10,163 nucleotides of DNA from Lachnospiraceae bacterium UBA3643 (GTDB taxonomy: Bacteria > Bacillota > Clostridia > Lachnospirales > Lachnospiraceae): the NCBI GenBank assembly GCA_002373855.1, contig DFKO01000234.1, positions 1-10,163 on the forward strand. The letters are read 5' to 3'. The translations under genes and the position numbers were made by a program. How positions within the stretch are numbered: the stretch's first letter is position 1; every line of letters starts with the position of its first letter. Positions 1 through 7,085 of this stretch are shown here, piece by piece. The notes under the pieces are model-generated. The model saw only the letters and a program-made list of their open reading frames with translations, ran no database searches and was not told the origin of the DNA.

Positions 1-1368
1 GCCTATGGGTCCTAAAAATATGAGGACTCCTATACCGGCAAGGAAACAAAGTACACATATCGTCCCGTATAATCTGCGCTTATTCTTATTTTCGGCGATA
101 GCTTTGTCGATCTCTTTATTTAAAGCCTCCTGCCGTAATGAATACTCGCTGTCTGTCATCTTAAGCTGCTGGGCATAATCTGTCCCGGCAGAGGACATAT
201 CGATATATCTGTCTATGACACCCGGCTCAGGGATATTGCCGTTGTATCTTGCATTTAATTCCTCAAGACGCTCCCTGCCTGAATATGTCTGCCTGTTACT
301 CTCAATCTTTTTATCGAGATCGCTTATATCTTTAATATTTCTCTTTAAGAGTTCAAAGTGCTCATCTGTCGGCACGTTGTCTGAGAATACTTCCGTCAGC
401 TTTATTAAAGTATCGTTTTCCTCATCACTAAGGCGCAGATAATCCATCCTGCCCTTAAGTTCCATACAGGATGCGTACTCTTCCTGATATGATGAGATAT
501 CGCTCTTTTTCGGTACACCGTTTGGAAATGCGAGCTTTAAGTCACTGAGTTTTTCCTCCCTCTGTGTCACAGCCCTGATGAGATCAAAATATCTGTCTTT
601 TCTGGCATACATATTCTGAAGCTCACTCTCGGCTGATATGCGGCTGACCGTCTCTGAGATTTTCTCTGTAAGCTTCCGGCCGTTTTCCCTGACAAGCTCA
701 TATTTCTCCGTAATGATATCAAGGGATTTTGAGAGCGGTTCCTTTTCATTGCATATCCTCTCTAAATCCGATATACGGCCGGCTATCTCGTTTAACCTGC
801 CCTTTGACCTGCCTGACTCAATGGCCTTGATCGCTGTATCAAGAGCTTCTATGGCTTTGTCAGAATTATTTATGTCATCCCTGACGCCCTCGACGTTGCC
901 CATCTTGGCTCTCACATCGTCGGTGACCTCATCGCTCCTGTCGTTATGGGCCAGATATACGGTCCTCTCAAACGACTTGGCATTTATGAGGAAAAACGTC
1001 TCTCCGAATGATTTGCCGTAGAGTTCGTAGGGGAGACCCGTCACCGTATCGATGACCTGTCTCGTATCCTCTGCCTGCTTTTTGCCAAATACCGCAGTCA
1101 GTCTGTATATACGGCCGTCAGCCTCAACCTCGAGACTGCCTCCGTAATTGTCAGCCTTGTTCCAGGGCTTAAAGTACTTTCTCTCATTTTTGTCCGTATC
1201 CCTGGCATTTTCATTATCAAAGCCAAAGAGCATGACCCGGATAAATGCAATCAGAGTGCTCTTGCCCCATCCGTTTTTACGATTGATGACATTCACACCC
1301 TCATTAAACTGCAGATCCACATCTGACAGACATCCAAAATTGTTTATATGACATTTGATCAGTTTCAA
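1..1368 (-). CDS. SbcC/Rad50/YhaN-like AAA ATPase with coiled coil and membrane segment, 3' end outside window
   Basis: The N-terminal 456 codons of an SMC-like ATPase are visible; the frame is open to the left edge. The first strand reads KLIKCHINNFGCLSDVDL, as in Rad50/SbcC/YhaN relatives. The P-loop at about residues 30-38 is RKNGWGKST: it keeps GKST, but R30 stands where the first Walker A glycine usually is. Residues from about 175 to 430 are charged and heptad-like, so probably a coiled coil. A hydrophobic segment (about 437-456) follows a KNKRR stretch and looks like a membrane helix. The start is TTG at 1366-1368: TAA lies in frame immediately upstream, GGGGT sits 7 bases before it, and conserved sequence begins at once. 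The SbcD-like gene ends 15 bases upstream, so the two are probably co-translated partners. Walker B and the C-terminal lobe are not in the window. Family recognition by motif; the membrane helix suggests a YhaN-type rather than classical SbcC protein. Confidence 0.88.
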   Translation of the reverse strand, partial: MKLIKCHINNFGCLSDVDLQFNEGVNVINRKNGWGKSTLIAFIRVMLFGFDNENARDTDKNERKYFKPWNKADNYGGSLEVEADGRIYRLTAVFGKKQAEDTRQVIDTVTGLPYELYGKSFGETFFLINAKSFERTVYLAHNDRSDEVTDDVRAKMGNVEGVRDDINNSDKAIEALDTAIKAIESGRSKGRLNEIAGRISDLERICNEKEPLSKSLDIITEKYELVRENGRKLTEKISETVSRISAESELQNMYARKDRYFDLIRAVTQREEKLSDLKLAFPNGVPKKSDISSYQEEYASCMELKGRMDYLRLSDEENDTLIKLTEVFSDNVPTDEHFELLKRNIKDISDLDKKIESNRQTYSGRERLEELNARYNGNIPEPGVIDRYIDMSSAGTDYAQQLKMTDSEYSLRQEALNKEIDKAIAENKNKRRLYGTICVLCFLAGIGVLIFLGPIG

Positions 1369-1383
1369 TTAATCTACCCCGTA

Positions 1384-2493
1384 TCAGTTTTTAAGAGCAT
1401 TCGGATTGGCAAGGAGCGATATGCCAAGCTGTATGATGGCGCCCTTGTCATCCTCACTGATATCCGACGCATCCCTCACCAGATTGACAAACTCGCCTTT
1501 TAAGCTGGCATCAAGTGTATATGCGTCATAATCTATTCTGACTCTCGTGAGCTTTTTGCACTTAAATGCAAAGAATCTCGTCTTAAATCTGTTTGCTATG
1601 TAGACCTCATCTATATCGCAGTCGACCTCCACGTCGCCCTCGATATAGAGTTCTACCATATCGCCGTCTGTATATCCCGCCTCATCAAAGGTTTCATCGA
1701 TCATGTCTATCGCCTCTGTGATGGACGATGCTCCCGTCACATCGGCATGGCATATATATGCCTGTCTCGTGGCAAAGGGTACAAACGTATCGGTTATCAC
1801 CCCTGTCTCCTCGTTAATATTTAACATGACAAAGCCATGCTCTCCTGTCTCGTCAAAGCCCCTGGGTTCAAGGCATCCGGGATAGCAGTATATTCCCCTG
1901 CCGTCCAGCTGCTGCCTGTCATACTTATGTATATGGCCGAGGGCCAGATAATCTATCGATTTATTTTTAAGGTCCGTTAAGGATATGGCATCCCTGTCCC
2001 CATCTGATCCAAACCTTGATGCGGTGCCATGGAGCATGACTATATTTATATCCGTAGCATCGAGAGCCAAGGAATCAAAGAGAGTCATATTGTTTTCTCC
2101 CGTAAGCTCGGCTCCGCTCACGACAACACGGCGTCCTATACGGTAATCTTTCCATTCCTTATCAAAGAAATAGAGATTATCGGGAAGCCTGTCAAATTCA
2201 AGGGAGAGATCACCCTCGTCATGATTTCCTTTTAAATAATAAAATGAGATGTCCGGATTTTTGATGATGACATCCATCACGAGATTTTTGGCCATGCCGA
2301 TGACCTTGGATACAGGTCTGTCAAACATGTCCCCTGATATGAGCACAGCTTCGGCGCCGTTTTCCGCGGCGTAGGAAACCATGCGTCTGAAGGACTCTAA
2401 AAGTTCGCTCCTTCTTAAAGTGGCCTGTTCACCTGTTAAGTTTGTCTTCATCCTCGAGTCGAGGTGAAGGTCGGCTGTATGAATGATCTTCAT
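1384..2493 (-). CDS. SbcD/Mre11/YhaO-like DNA repair metallo-nuclease
   Basis: A 369-residue calcineurin-like phosphoesterase of the SbcD/Mre11 group, which uses two metal ions (usually Mn) to cut DNA together with an SbcC/Rad50-type ATPase. All metal-site motifs are visible in order: D8-L-H10, G54-D55-M-F-D58, G89-N-H-D92, H155 (MLHG) and G186-H-I-H189. The YPG...P motif at about 204-210 is also typical. The catalytic domain covers about 1-245; the remaining part (about 245-369), acidic at first, is likely the capping and ATPase-contact region. No signal peptide or membrane segment, so cytoplasmic. The ATG at 2493 lies 4 bases after the stop of the glycosyltransferase; its ribosome site AAAGGAT is inside that gene's last codons at a rather long spacing of about 12 bases. 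The ATPase gene follows 15 bases downstream, the usual nuclease-ATPase order. The exact subfamily (SbcD versus YhaO) is not settled by eye. Confidence 0.92.
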   Translation of the reverse strand: MKIIHTADLHLDSRMKTNLTGEQATLRRSELLESFRRMVSYAAENGAEAVLISGDMFDRPVSKVIGMAKNLVMDVIIKNPDISFYYLKGNHDEGDLSLEFDRLPDNLYFFDKEWKDYRIGRRVVVSGAELTGENNMTLFDSLALDATDINIVMLHGTASRFGSDGDRDAISLTDLKNKSIDYLALGHIHKYDRQQLDGRGIYCYPGCLEPRGFDETGEHGFVMLNINEETGVITDTFVPFATRQAYICHADVTGASSITEAIDMIDETFDEAGYTDGDMVELYIEGDVEVDCDIDEVYIANRFKTRFFAFKCKKLTRVRIDYDAYTLDASLKGEFVNLVRDASDISEDDKGAIIQLGISLLANPNALKN

Positions 2494-2497
2494 TACA

Positions 2498-3571
2498 TTA
2501 TTTATCCTTTACAAAAACCCATTTCTGCTGAATCTTGTAACTGATGAGAAACAGTATGGTATCTATTACGACTTTAATGATCGTCGGATGGATGAATGAG
2601 AGGAGGAAGTGTACTCCGCTCACAAGTCCAGCCGACAATGACATCTGGACAAGCCAGAGCAGCAGGTACCTCGGTCCTGTCTTGCCAACGCTGGCACGGC
2701 TGCCAAATATCCATCTGTTGATACTGAAGTTAAATATACCCGAGCATACACGGGCTATCACTGTGGCTACGGTAATGCGTCCCAAAAATCCTTCATCGGG
2801 GAGGACTCCCGTCAATACTCCGCAGAGTATGGTAAATATGAGGAGATCCAGAAGCGACGAGCCAAAGCTCGAGAGCATAAATTTTGCAAATACCTTATAT
2901 ATCTTTATGGAATCCTTGATGGGATTAAAATGAGAGCTCGCATTGTCATCAATATAGATAACGGATATGGGATTTTCCACCCAGCCTATGCCAAGGTCCT
3001 TAAGGGCAAAGATCATATTCATCTCATACTCATATCTGTCACCGTCTACCTTTAGCATCTCATCAAGGGATGTATACGGCAGGACTCTCAGGCCCGTCTG
3101 TGTGTCAGAAAGCTCTATGTCACAAAAGAACTTCATAAGTTTGCTGGTCAGGCGGTTTCCGAACCGGCTCCTTGGAGGGATGCTGGTATCCGATAAAAAG
3201 TCACGGCACCCAAATACGGCAGTCTTTGGATTTTCAAGGAATTTACTGCAGCATGCAAGAGTATCCTCTACGGTATGCTGGCCGTCCGCATCAACCGTCA
3301 CTACGCCCGTTACGTCCTTTAGGTTATTAAGTATATACTCAAAGCCTGTCTTGAGTGCCCGGCCCTTGCCCTTATTAACCTCATGGTTGATCCTGGTAAC
3401 CAGGGGATCGAGCTCTTCAAATATGGGAGTGTACTCATCGGAGCATCCGTCGTTGACCACGACGATATGCTCAAATTTCTCTGCCATCTCATGGACGAGA
3501 CTCGACATCTTTTTATCAGGATTGTATGCAGGTATCAGTACAGCTACCCGGCTCTCTTTTTCTAAACTCAT
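2498..3571 (-). CDS. GT2 glycosyltransferase fused to GtrA-like membrane domain (polyprenyl-phosphate sugar synthase-like)
   Basis: The 357-residue protein has two domains. Residues about 8-225 form a family 2 glycosyltransferase of the dolichol-phosphate mannose synthase type: VLIPAYNP (11-18), VVVNDGCSD (37-45), NKGKGRALKTG (66-76), the metal/nucleotide-sugar motif DADGQH (94-99) and DTQTGLR (156-162). Residues about 230-354 carry four hydrophobic helices with GtrA signatures NFSINRWIFG (281-290) and YKIQQKWVF (345-353). Such fusions typically transfer a sugar from a nucleotide donor to polyprenyl phosphate on the inner face of the membrane, with GtrA involved in anchoring or flipping; the sugar cannot be read from sequence. 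The ATG at 3571 has a strong AAGGAG site 6 bases upstream. It lies 55 bases after the response-regulator gene and 4 bases before the nuclease gene. The product could supply the lipid-linked donor for the PMT-like enzyme upstream (inference). Confidence 0.9.
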   Translation of the reverse strand: MSLEKESRVAVLIPAYNPDKKMSSLVHEMAEKFEHIVVVNDGCSDEYTPIFEELDPLVTRINHEVNKGKGRALKTGFEYILNNLKDVTGVVTVDADGQHTVEDTLACCSKFLENPKTAVFGCRDFLSDTSIPPRSRFGNRLTSKLMKFFCDIELSDTQTGLRVLPYTSLDEMLKVDGDRYEYEMNMIFALKDLGIGWVENPISVIYIDDNASSHFNPIKDSIKIYKVFAKFMLSSFGSSLLDLLIFTILCGVLTGVLPDEGFLGRITVATVIARVCSGIFNFSINRWIFGSRASVGKTGPRYLLLWLVQMSLSAGLVSGVHFLLSFIHPTIIKVVIDTILFLISYKIQQKWVFVKDK

Positions 3572-3585
3572 TACTCTCTCCTTTT

Positions 3586-3604
3586 GGACTGCGGTATGCA
3601 GACC
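3586..3604 (-). promoter_or_regulatory. Possible small hairpin just before the GT2 ribosome site
   Basis: GGACTGC and GCAGACC, separated by a five-base GGTAT loop, can pair over seven positions with one A-A (T-T on the other strand) mismatch. It lies directly upstream of the AAAAGGAG ribosome site of the GT2-GtrA gene in the 55-base gap after the response regulator. It has no T-run, so it is not a terminator. It may tune translation or mRNA processing, or be chance. Confidence 0.25.
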
Positions 3605-3615
3605 GTTAATTTTTT

Positions 3616-3627
3616 ATATCCGGATAT
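3616..3627. repeat. 12-bp perfect palindrome ATATCCGGATAT
   Basis: The twelve bases are a perfect inverted repeat with no spacer. It overlaps the last base of the response-regulator stop codon and sits in the gap before the GT2-GtrA gene. No T-run follows on the minus strand, so it is unlikely to be a terminator. It could be a binding site for a dimeric regulator, or a chance palindrome; a single copy is seen. Confidence 0.3.
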
Positions 3628-4418
3628 CAGAAATCCTCATCATCCATAAAGAGTGAACCGGCAGTCTCCTCGGCCCATGAATACTGGTTCATGTACTCGC
3701 CGTGATATGCATTGATACCGGCAGGCTTGCCTGCGAGGAAATCATAATAATCGCATCTGACCTTACTGGTCACAATGGCTGCTCCGGCACGCTGTCTGGA
3801 GAGGACATCCTTGCATCCGGCCTCTGTAAATACATCCTGGATATCTTTAAGCAGTGATCTGTAATATGAATCATGCTTGTCATCATCTTCCCAGATGGCC
3901 GTAATCACTTCACCGTTAGCACATACCGCACCGTTTCTGTCTACGAGATATGCAACCACCTCTTTTGATTTATTATATTTAAAGTGAAGGGGCTCACCCT
4001 TGCAGAAGATCTCAAAGTTGCCAAAGCACTGGATCACCATGTCAGGGCCGTCAGCCGATGCAATGGGATAACGGAGGTTTTCAAGGGCATGGGCCACCTG
4101 ATCTTTTGATGCAGGCTTTAAGAGATATCCGCTGGCATCAAGGGAAAATGCGTCAGCCATGTACTCGGAATAACCTGTGACAAATATGATATTTGATTTG
4201 GGATTTATCTCCTTAAATTTCTTTGCGAGGGCCACGCCGTTTACCTTGGGCATCTGGATGTCGAGAAATGCCACGTCAAAAGGCTTTGACTTAACAGATT
4301 CAAGGGCGTCTGCCGCATTGTTAAAATCAAGGATCTCCACATCCGGCTCCACTTTCTTAATCTTGTCAATAAGATACTCTCTTGCGTTGTCCTCATCATC
4401 GATTGCGTAAATTAACAT
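3627..4418 (-). CDS. Response regulator, REC receiver plus SARP-type winged-helix output
   Basis: A 263-residue two-component response regulator. The receiver domain (1-120) has the acidic pair D7/D8, phospho-acceptor D53 in VAFLDIQMP, switch residue T81 in FVTGYSEYM and K101 in YLLKPAS, so phosphorylation chemistry looks intact. The output domain (about 127-250) begins QCFGNFEIFCKGEPL and continues with a KEVVAYLVDRNGAV segment and a YYRSLLKDIQDVF helix, which resembles SARP/OmpR-like winged-helix regulators; it ends with GEYMNQYSWAE. It is not a LytTR domain, the usual partner of LytS-type kinases. The tail is acidic (FMDDEDF). The ATG at 4418 has an AGGAGG site 8 bases upstream. The cognate kinase is the gene immediately upstream, 24 bases away. 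Its targets are not visible; autoregulation or control of the downstream glycosyltransferase is possible. Confidence 0.93.
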   Translation of the reverse strand: MLIYAIDDEDNAREYLIDKIKKVEPDVEILDFNNAADALESVKSKPFDVAFLDIQMPKVNGVALAKKFKEINPKSNIIFVTGYSEYMADAFSLDASGYLLKPASKDQVAHALENLRYPIASADGPDMVIQCFGNFEIFCKGEPLHFKYNKSKEVVAYLVDRNGAVCANGEVITAIWEDDDKHDSYYRSLLKDIQDVFTEAGCKDVLSRQRAGAAIVTSKVRCDYYDFLAGKPAGINAYHGEYMNQYSWAEETAGSLFMDDEDF

Positions 4419-4442
4419 GATCTTGTCCTCCTCTTTGTACTC

Positions 4443-5834
4443 CTATGGGGTTTCTACAGGTATCCTGATGATTGTCCTGCATCCGTTTCCCGGACTGCTG
4501 ATCACCTCTGTCTCTGCATCACACATCTCTTTCAGTCTGTCGAGGACATTGTTCATACCTACATGGGTCCTGCCGTCCTCAACTATCGGCTGGCTCGTAT
4601 CAAATCCGACTCCGTCATCCTCAACTACTATCACGTAATAGTCTCCTTCTCTGCTCGTCGATATCTTAACGGTACCGGGGCCGTCCTTTTCACGGATACC
4701 ATGCTTTACGCTGTTTTCCGCGATGGGCTGGATACTGAGGGCCGGTATCTTGAATTTACTCTCTTTAATATCATACTCAACCCGTAGCTGATCGCCGAAT
4801 CTCATCTGCTCAAGCTCAAGGTAAATCTTTACATGCTCTATCTCCGCAGCTACCATGACCGGCTCCATCTTTTTAAGGGAGTCAAGGTTCATACGCAGAT
4901 ATCTTGAAAACATGACTGTCGCATCCTCTGCCTTTTCAGGATCCTTGCGGCAGAGATTGCTGATGGTAGTCAGGGTGTTGTATAAAAAGTGGGGCTGGAT
5001 CTGGGATACCATAATGGCGATATTCTGCTCAGCAAGTTTTGCCTCCTGCTCTGCCATCTGTCTGGCTCTCTTTAAATAAATATTGCCGTAAATGATCAGC
5101 TCGGCCACAAGGCATGACGGATATATAATTGACAATCCGTAGTTCATGGCCTGAATAGCCATCGCGCATATAGGTGTCGCCTCATAGGTAAGGAGGATGG
5201 CCTTTTCAAAAAAGGACATCTTGTGATGGATGATCACTCCGATCAGCACAATGAATATATATATAGTCGGAATGTATGTATACCAGAAACTGTCCGTCCT
5301 CTCATATACGCCGTTTGCATCTACGGTAAAGCACCATCCGGTCCACCAGTTAACTATTATGGACAGGATATTAAGGAGCATCAGGATATGGGCTATCGCA
5401 TTGAGCACCTCATGATGCTTTTTTTTAAGCTCCAGCTCTTCCTTGAGGTAATCCCAGAAGAAAATACCGACTGCGATACCGAATATGTAAAAGCATGTAT
5501 TGGCCAGTTTGACTATGATCCTGTATCTGGCCACGCCGTCAAAGAGCCAGCATGACATGTCAAAAAACATTGTGGCAGAGGTGATGGATACCAGCCTCAT
5601 AAATTTCAGTGTCTTTTTTGACTGTTTGGTCTCCATGATGAGGCTGAACATAATAGCCATGGCTACCAGCATACCCAGCTCATCAAATGAGATGTTTTTG
5701 ATCCAGTTGTCAGGCAGAGCACTGAGATTTATATTGTCGCCCGCGATCAGTGCAACTGTTGTCATGATGATGGAAAACATAAAAATGAGTATAGGCTGTA
5801 CTACTACCGATTTTTCCTTCTTTTTGTTTTTCAT
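4443..5834 (-). CDS. Multi-pass membrane sensor histidine kinase, LytS/His_kinase (PF06580) type
   Basis: The 463-residue kinase has an N-terminal membrane sensor with about eight hydrophobic segments (roughly 12-31, 52-68, 80-99, 107-129, 144-163, 187-203, 211-230, 236-254). A helix rich in Glu and Gln leads to the phosphotransfer motif QIQPHFLYNTL with H282. The ATPase domain shows N374 in AENSVKHG, the G1 box DDGVG (406-410), HVGMNNV (424-430) and GNG (449-451), so it appears catalytically complete. It would phosphorylate D53 of the response regulator encoded just downstream. Its start overlaps the stop of the diguanylate cyclase gene by four bases (ATGA), implying translational coupling; AAAGGGA lies about 10 bases upstream. 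From about residue 50 to 254 the membrane region resembles that of the upstream cyclase in helix spacing and in a T-G...V...N..Y.R motif (165-179). The ligand is unknown. Confidence 0.93.
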   Translation of the reverse strand: MKNKKKEKSVVVQPILIFMFSIIMTTVALIAGDNINLSALPDNWIKNISFDELGMLVAMAIMFSLIMETKQSKKTLKFMRLVSITSATMFFDMSCWLFDGVARYRIIVKLANTCFYIFGIAVGIFFWDYLKEELELKKKHHEVLNAIAHILMLLNILSIIVNWWTGWCFTVDANGVYERTDSFWYTYIPTIYIFIVLIGVIIHHKMSFFEKAILLTYEATPICAMAIQAMNYGLSIIYPSCLVAELIIYGNIYLKRARQMAEQEAKLAEQNIAIMVSQIQPHFLYNTLTTISNLCRKDPEKAEDATVMFSRYLRMNLDSLKKMEPVMVAAEIEHVKIYLELEQMRFGDQLRVEYDIKESKFKIPALSIQPIAENSVKHGIREKDGPGTVKISTSREGDYYVIVVEDDGVGFDTSQPIVEDGRTHVGMNNVLDRLKEMCDAETEVISSPGNGCRTIIRIPVETP

Positions 5835-7009
5835 TTTTTATCTGTCCCTTTTTTTAATCTCGCTTTTTCTTCATAAAGCTTTTCATCGGCTCTGTGCGCC
5901 AGCTGTTCAAGAGGCAGTACTTCATGCTCCCCTGTTCTGGCTATACCGATGCTCACCGTCACCTCATAGGGCGACTTTGCCATATCATTAAGTTTTTTAA
6001 GTTCTTCCCTGATCCTTGTCACAAGGTCATTAATCACATCGTCGCTTTCAGCCTTTACTACTATGACAAACTCGTCTCCGCCGTATCTGGCAATATTGGC
6101 CCGGCGCTTTAAGGGCACGCACCCCTTACGGAGAGAGTCGGCGATACGGACAAGCGCAGCATCGCCCTCGATATGACCGTATGTATCATTTATCTGTTTG
6201 AATTTATTGGCATCTATCATCAAAAGATAGATTGGGACATCATCACTTGCATTGTTTTTAATGAGATGATCGTATGCATTTATAAGGTGCTTTCTGTTGT
6301 TTAATCCTGTCAGTGGATCCACCGAGATGAGCTGGGTAGTCCAGTCAAGATAAAGGAGCAGTACCGTTATGGACAGGGTACCGCACACCATGGGAAGCTT
6401 TGGATATCCAAACTGAACCAGGCCTCCTATCGCAGGGAGTATGGGAAATGAGGCAAGTTTTATCAGGGTGATCCTGCTGTTTTTACCTGTGGCCTTAAAT
6501 GAGCCGATAAATGCACGACCGCATGTAAAGATGACATAAATGTATGAAAGTACATAGAGACTTAAAAACAATGGACCTCTCATGTACTCATTATTATCAT
6601 TTACAAAATATAGTATGCCAGTAAACTTGTTTATAATGATCAGGATCAGCTGGAGCAGCACAAAGACGCCTGAGTACGTCAATTGTTTTTTTGATTTTAC
6701 CAAAGGTGAATTCTGGAGATACTCGAAATATACAAACCATGCAAAACACATGAGGGATGTAAAGAAGAAATATACATCCTTGGTGGCGAGGAGCCAGAAC
6801 CTGCTAAAGGGCAGAGTCCCGTTCTCAATAAGTATCCATAAGGTGTCGGATGCAAAAAATACGATAAGCGTATAGAGAGCCATCGTAAAGTTTCTCTGGG
6901 CAACCATCTGTGATATCCCCCTCGTCCTGACTGCTATGATAGCGACGAGGATGATCGAAAACAAATTGATCTCCAAATATAAAGCTGAATTAAGCTGACT
7001 GATATCCAT
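5831..7009 (-). CDS. 7TM diguanylate cyclase (GGDEF domain)
   Basis: A 392-residue membrane enzyme predicted to make cyclic di-GMP from two GTP. The N-terminal half has seven hydrophobic segments (about 11-27, 43-61, 71-95, 111-129, 147-167, 184-203, 206-222). The GGDEF domain starts at DPLTGLNNRKHL (231-242), has the metal-binding D266 and a DTYGH segment, the intact active-site GGDEF (310-314), and closes with SIGIA (353-357) and ADEKLYEEKA. At the inhibitory I-site position (301-304) the residues are KRRA, not RxxD, so classical product inhibition is not expected. No EAL or HD-GYP domain is present. The ATG at 7009 is forced by an in-frame TAG three codons upstream, yet its nearest purine-rich site, GGGTGG, is 15 bases away, so translation may be weak. 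It is first in the operon from the promoter at 7057-7085 and overlaps the kinase gene. Confidence 0.94.
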   Translation of the reverse strand: MDISQLNSALYLEINLFSIILVAIIAVRTRGISQMVAQRNFTMALYTLIVFFASDTLWILIENGTLPFSRFWLLATKDVYFFFTSLMCFAWFVYFEYLQNSPLVKSKKQLTYSGVFVLLQLILIIINKFTGILYFVNDNNEYMRGPLFLSLYVLSYIYVIFTCGRAFIGSFKATGKNSRITLIKLASFPILPAIGGLVQFGYPKLPMVCGTLSITVLLLYLDWTTQLISVDPLTGLNNRKHLINAYDHLIKNNASDDVPIYLLMIDANKFKQINDTYGHIEGDAALVRIADSLRKGCVPLKRRANIARYGGDEFVIVVKAESDDVINDLVTRIREELKKLNDMAKSPYEVTVSIGIARTGEHEVLPLEQLAHRADEKLYEEKARLKKGTDKK

Positions 7010-7056
7010 TAAAAACTAAAAAATCCACCCTTTTAAAAATTGCATAATACCATATA

Positions 7057-7085
7057 ATTATACTATTTTTACGTGTATTTCTCAA
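7057..7085 (-). promoter_or_regulatory. Sigma-A-type promoter for the cyclase-kinase-regulator operon
   Basis: On the minus strand TTGAGA (7085-7080) and TATAAT (7062-7057) are separated by exactly 17 bases, five of six and six of six matches to consensus. The -35 box starts immediately after the TAA of the upstream glycosyltransferase gene. Transcription would begin near 7050, giving a leader of about 41 bases before the cyclase ATG, too short for a riboswitch. The -10 region lies in TATAATTATA, a 10-bp palindrome that could also serve as an operator. No intrinsic terminator separates it from the upstream gene, so read-through is also possible. Confidence 0.75.

Noticed and set aside
638..1021. 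Plus-strand open frame of 127 codons
   Set aside because: It is antisense to the coiled-coil part of the SbcC/YhaN-like ATPase, whose frame is open over all 456 codons.
3616..3627. Palindrome as a terminator between regulator and GT2-GtrA
   Set aside because: There is no T-run after it on the minus strand and no loop in the palindrome, so co-transcription is favoured.
2967..3656. Long plus-strand open frame of 229 codons
   Set aside because: It lies opposite the GT2-GtrA gene, whose minus frame carries DADGQH, DTQTGLR and GtrA motifs. The plus frame has no recognisable domain and is rich in Ser and Arg, as antisense frames often are.
5500..5991. Plus-strand open frame of 163 codons with hydrophobic stretches
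   Set aside because: It is antisense to the kinase membrane region and crosses the kinase-cyclase junction; the hydrophobicity is the complement of the real membrane helices.
6697..6903. Minus-strand frame of 68 codons inside the cyclase gene
   Set aside because: It is out of frame with the cyclase and has no separate start signal or domain; the cyclase reading frame explains the region.
7010..7050. c-di-GMP riboswitch in the leader of the cyclase operon
   Set aside because: The predicted leader is only about 41 bases, too short for a GEMM fold, and it shows no conserved riboswitch core.
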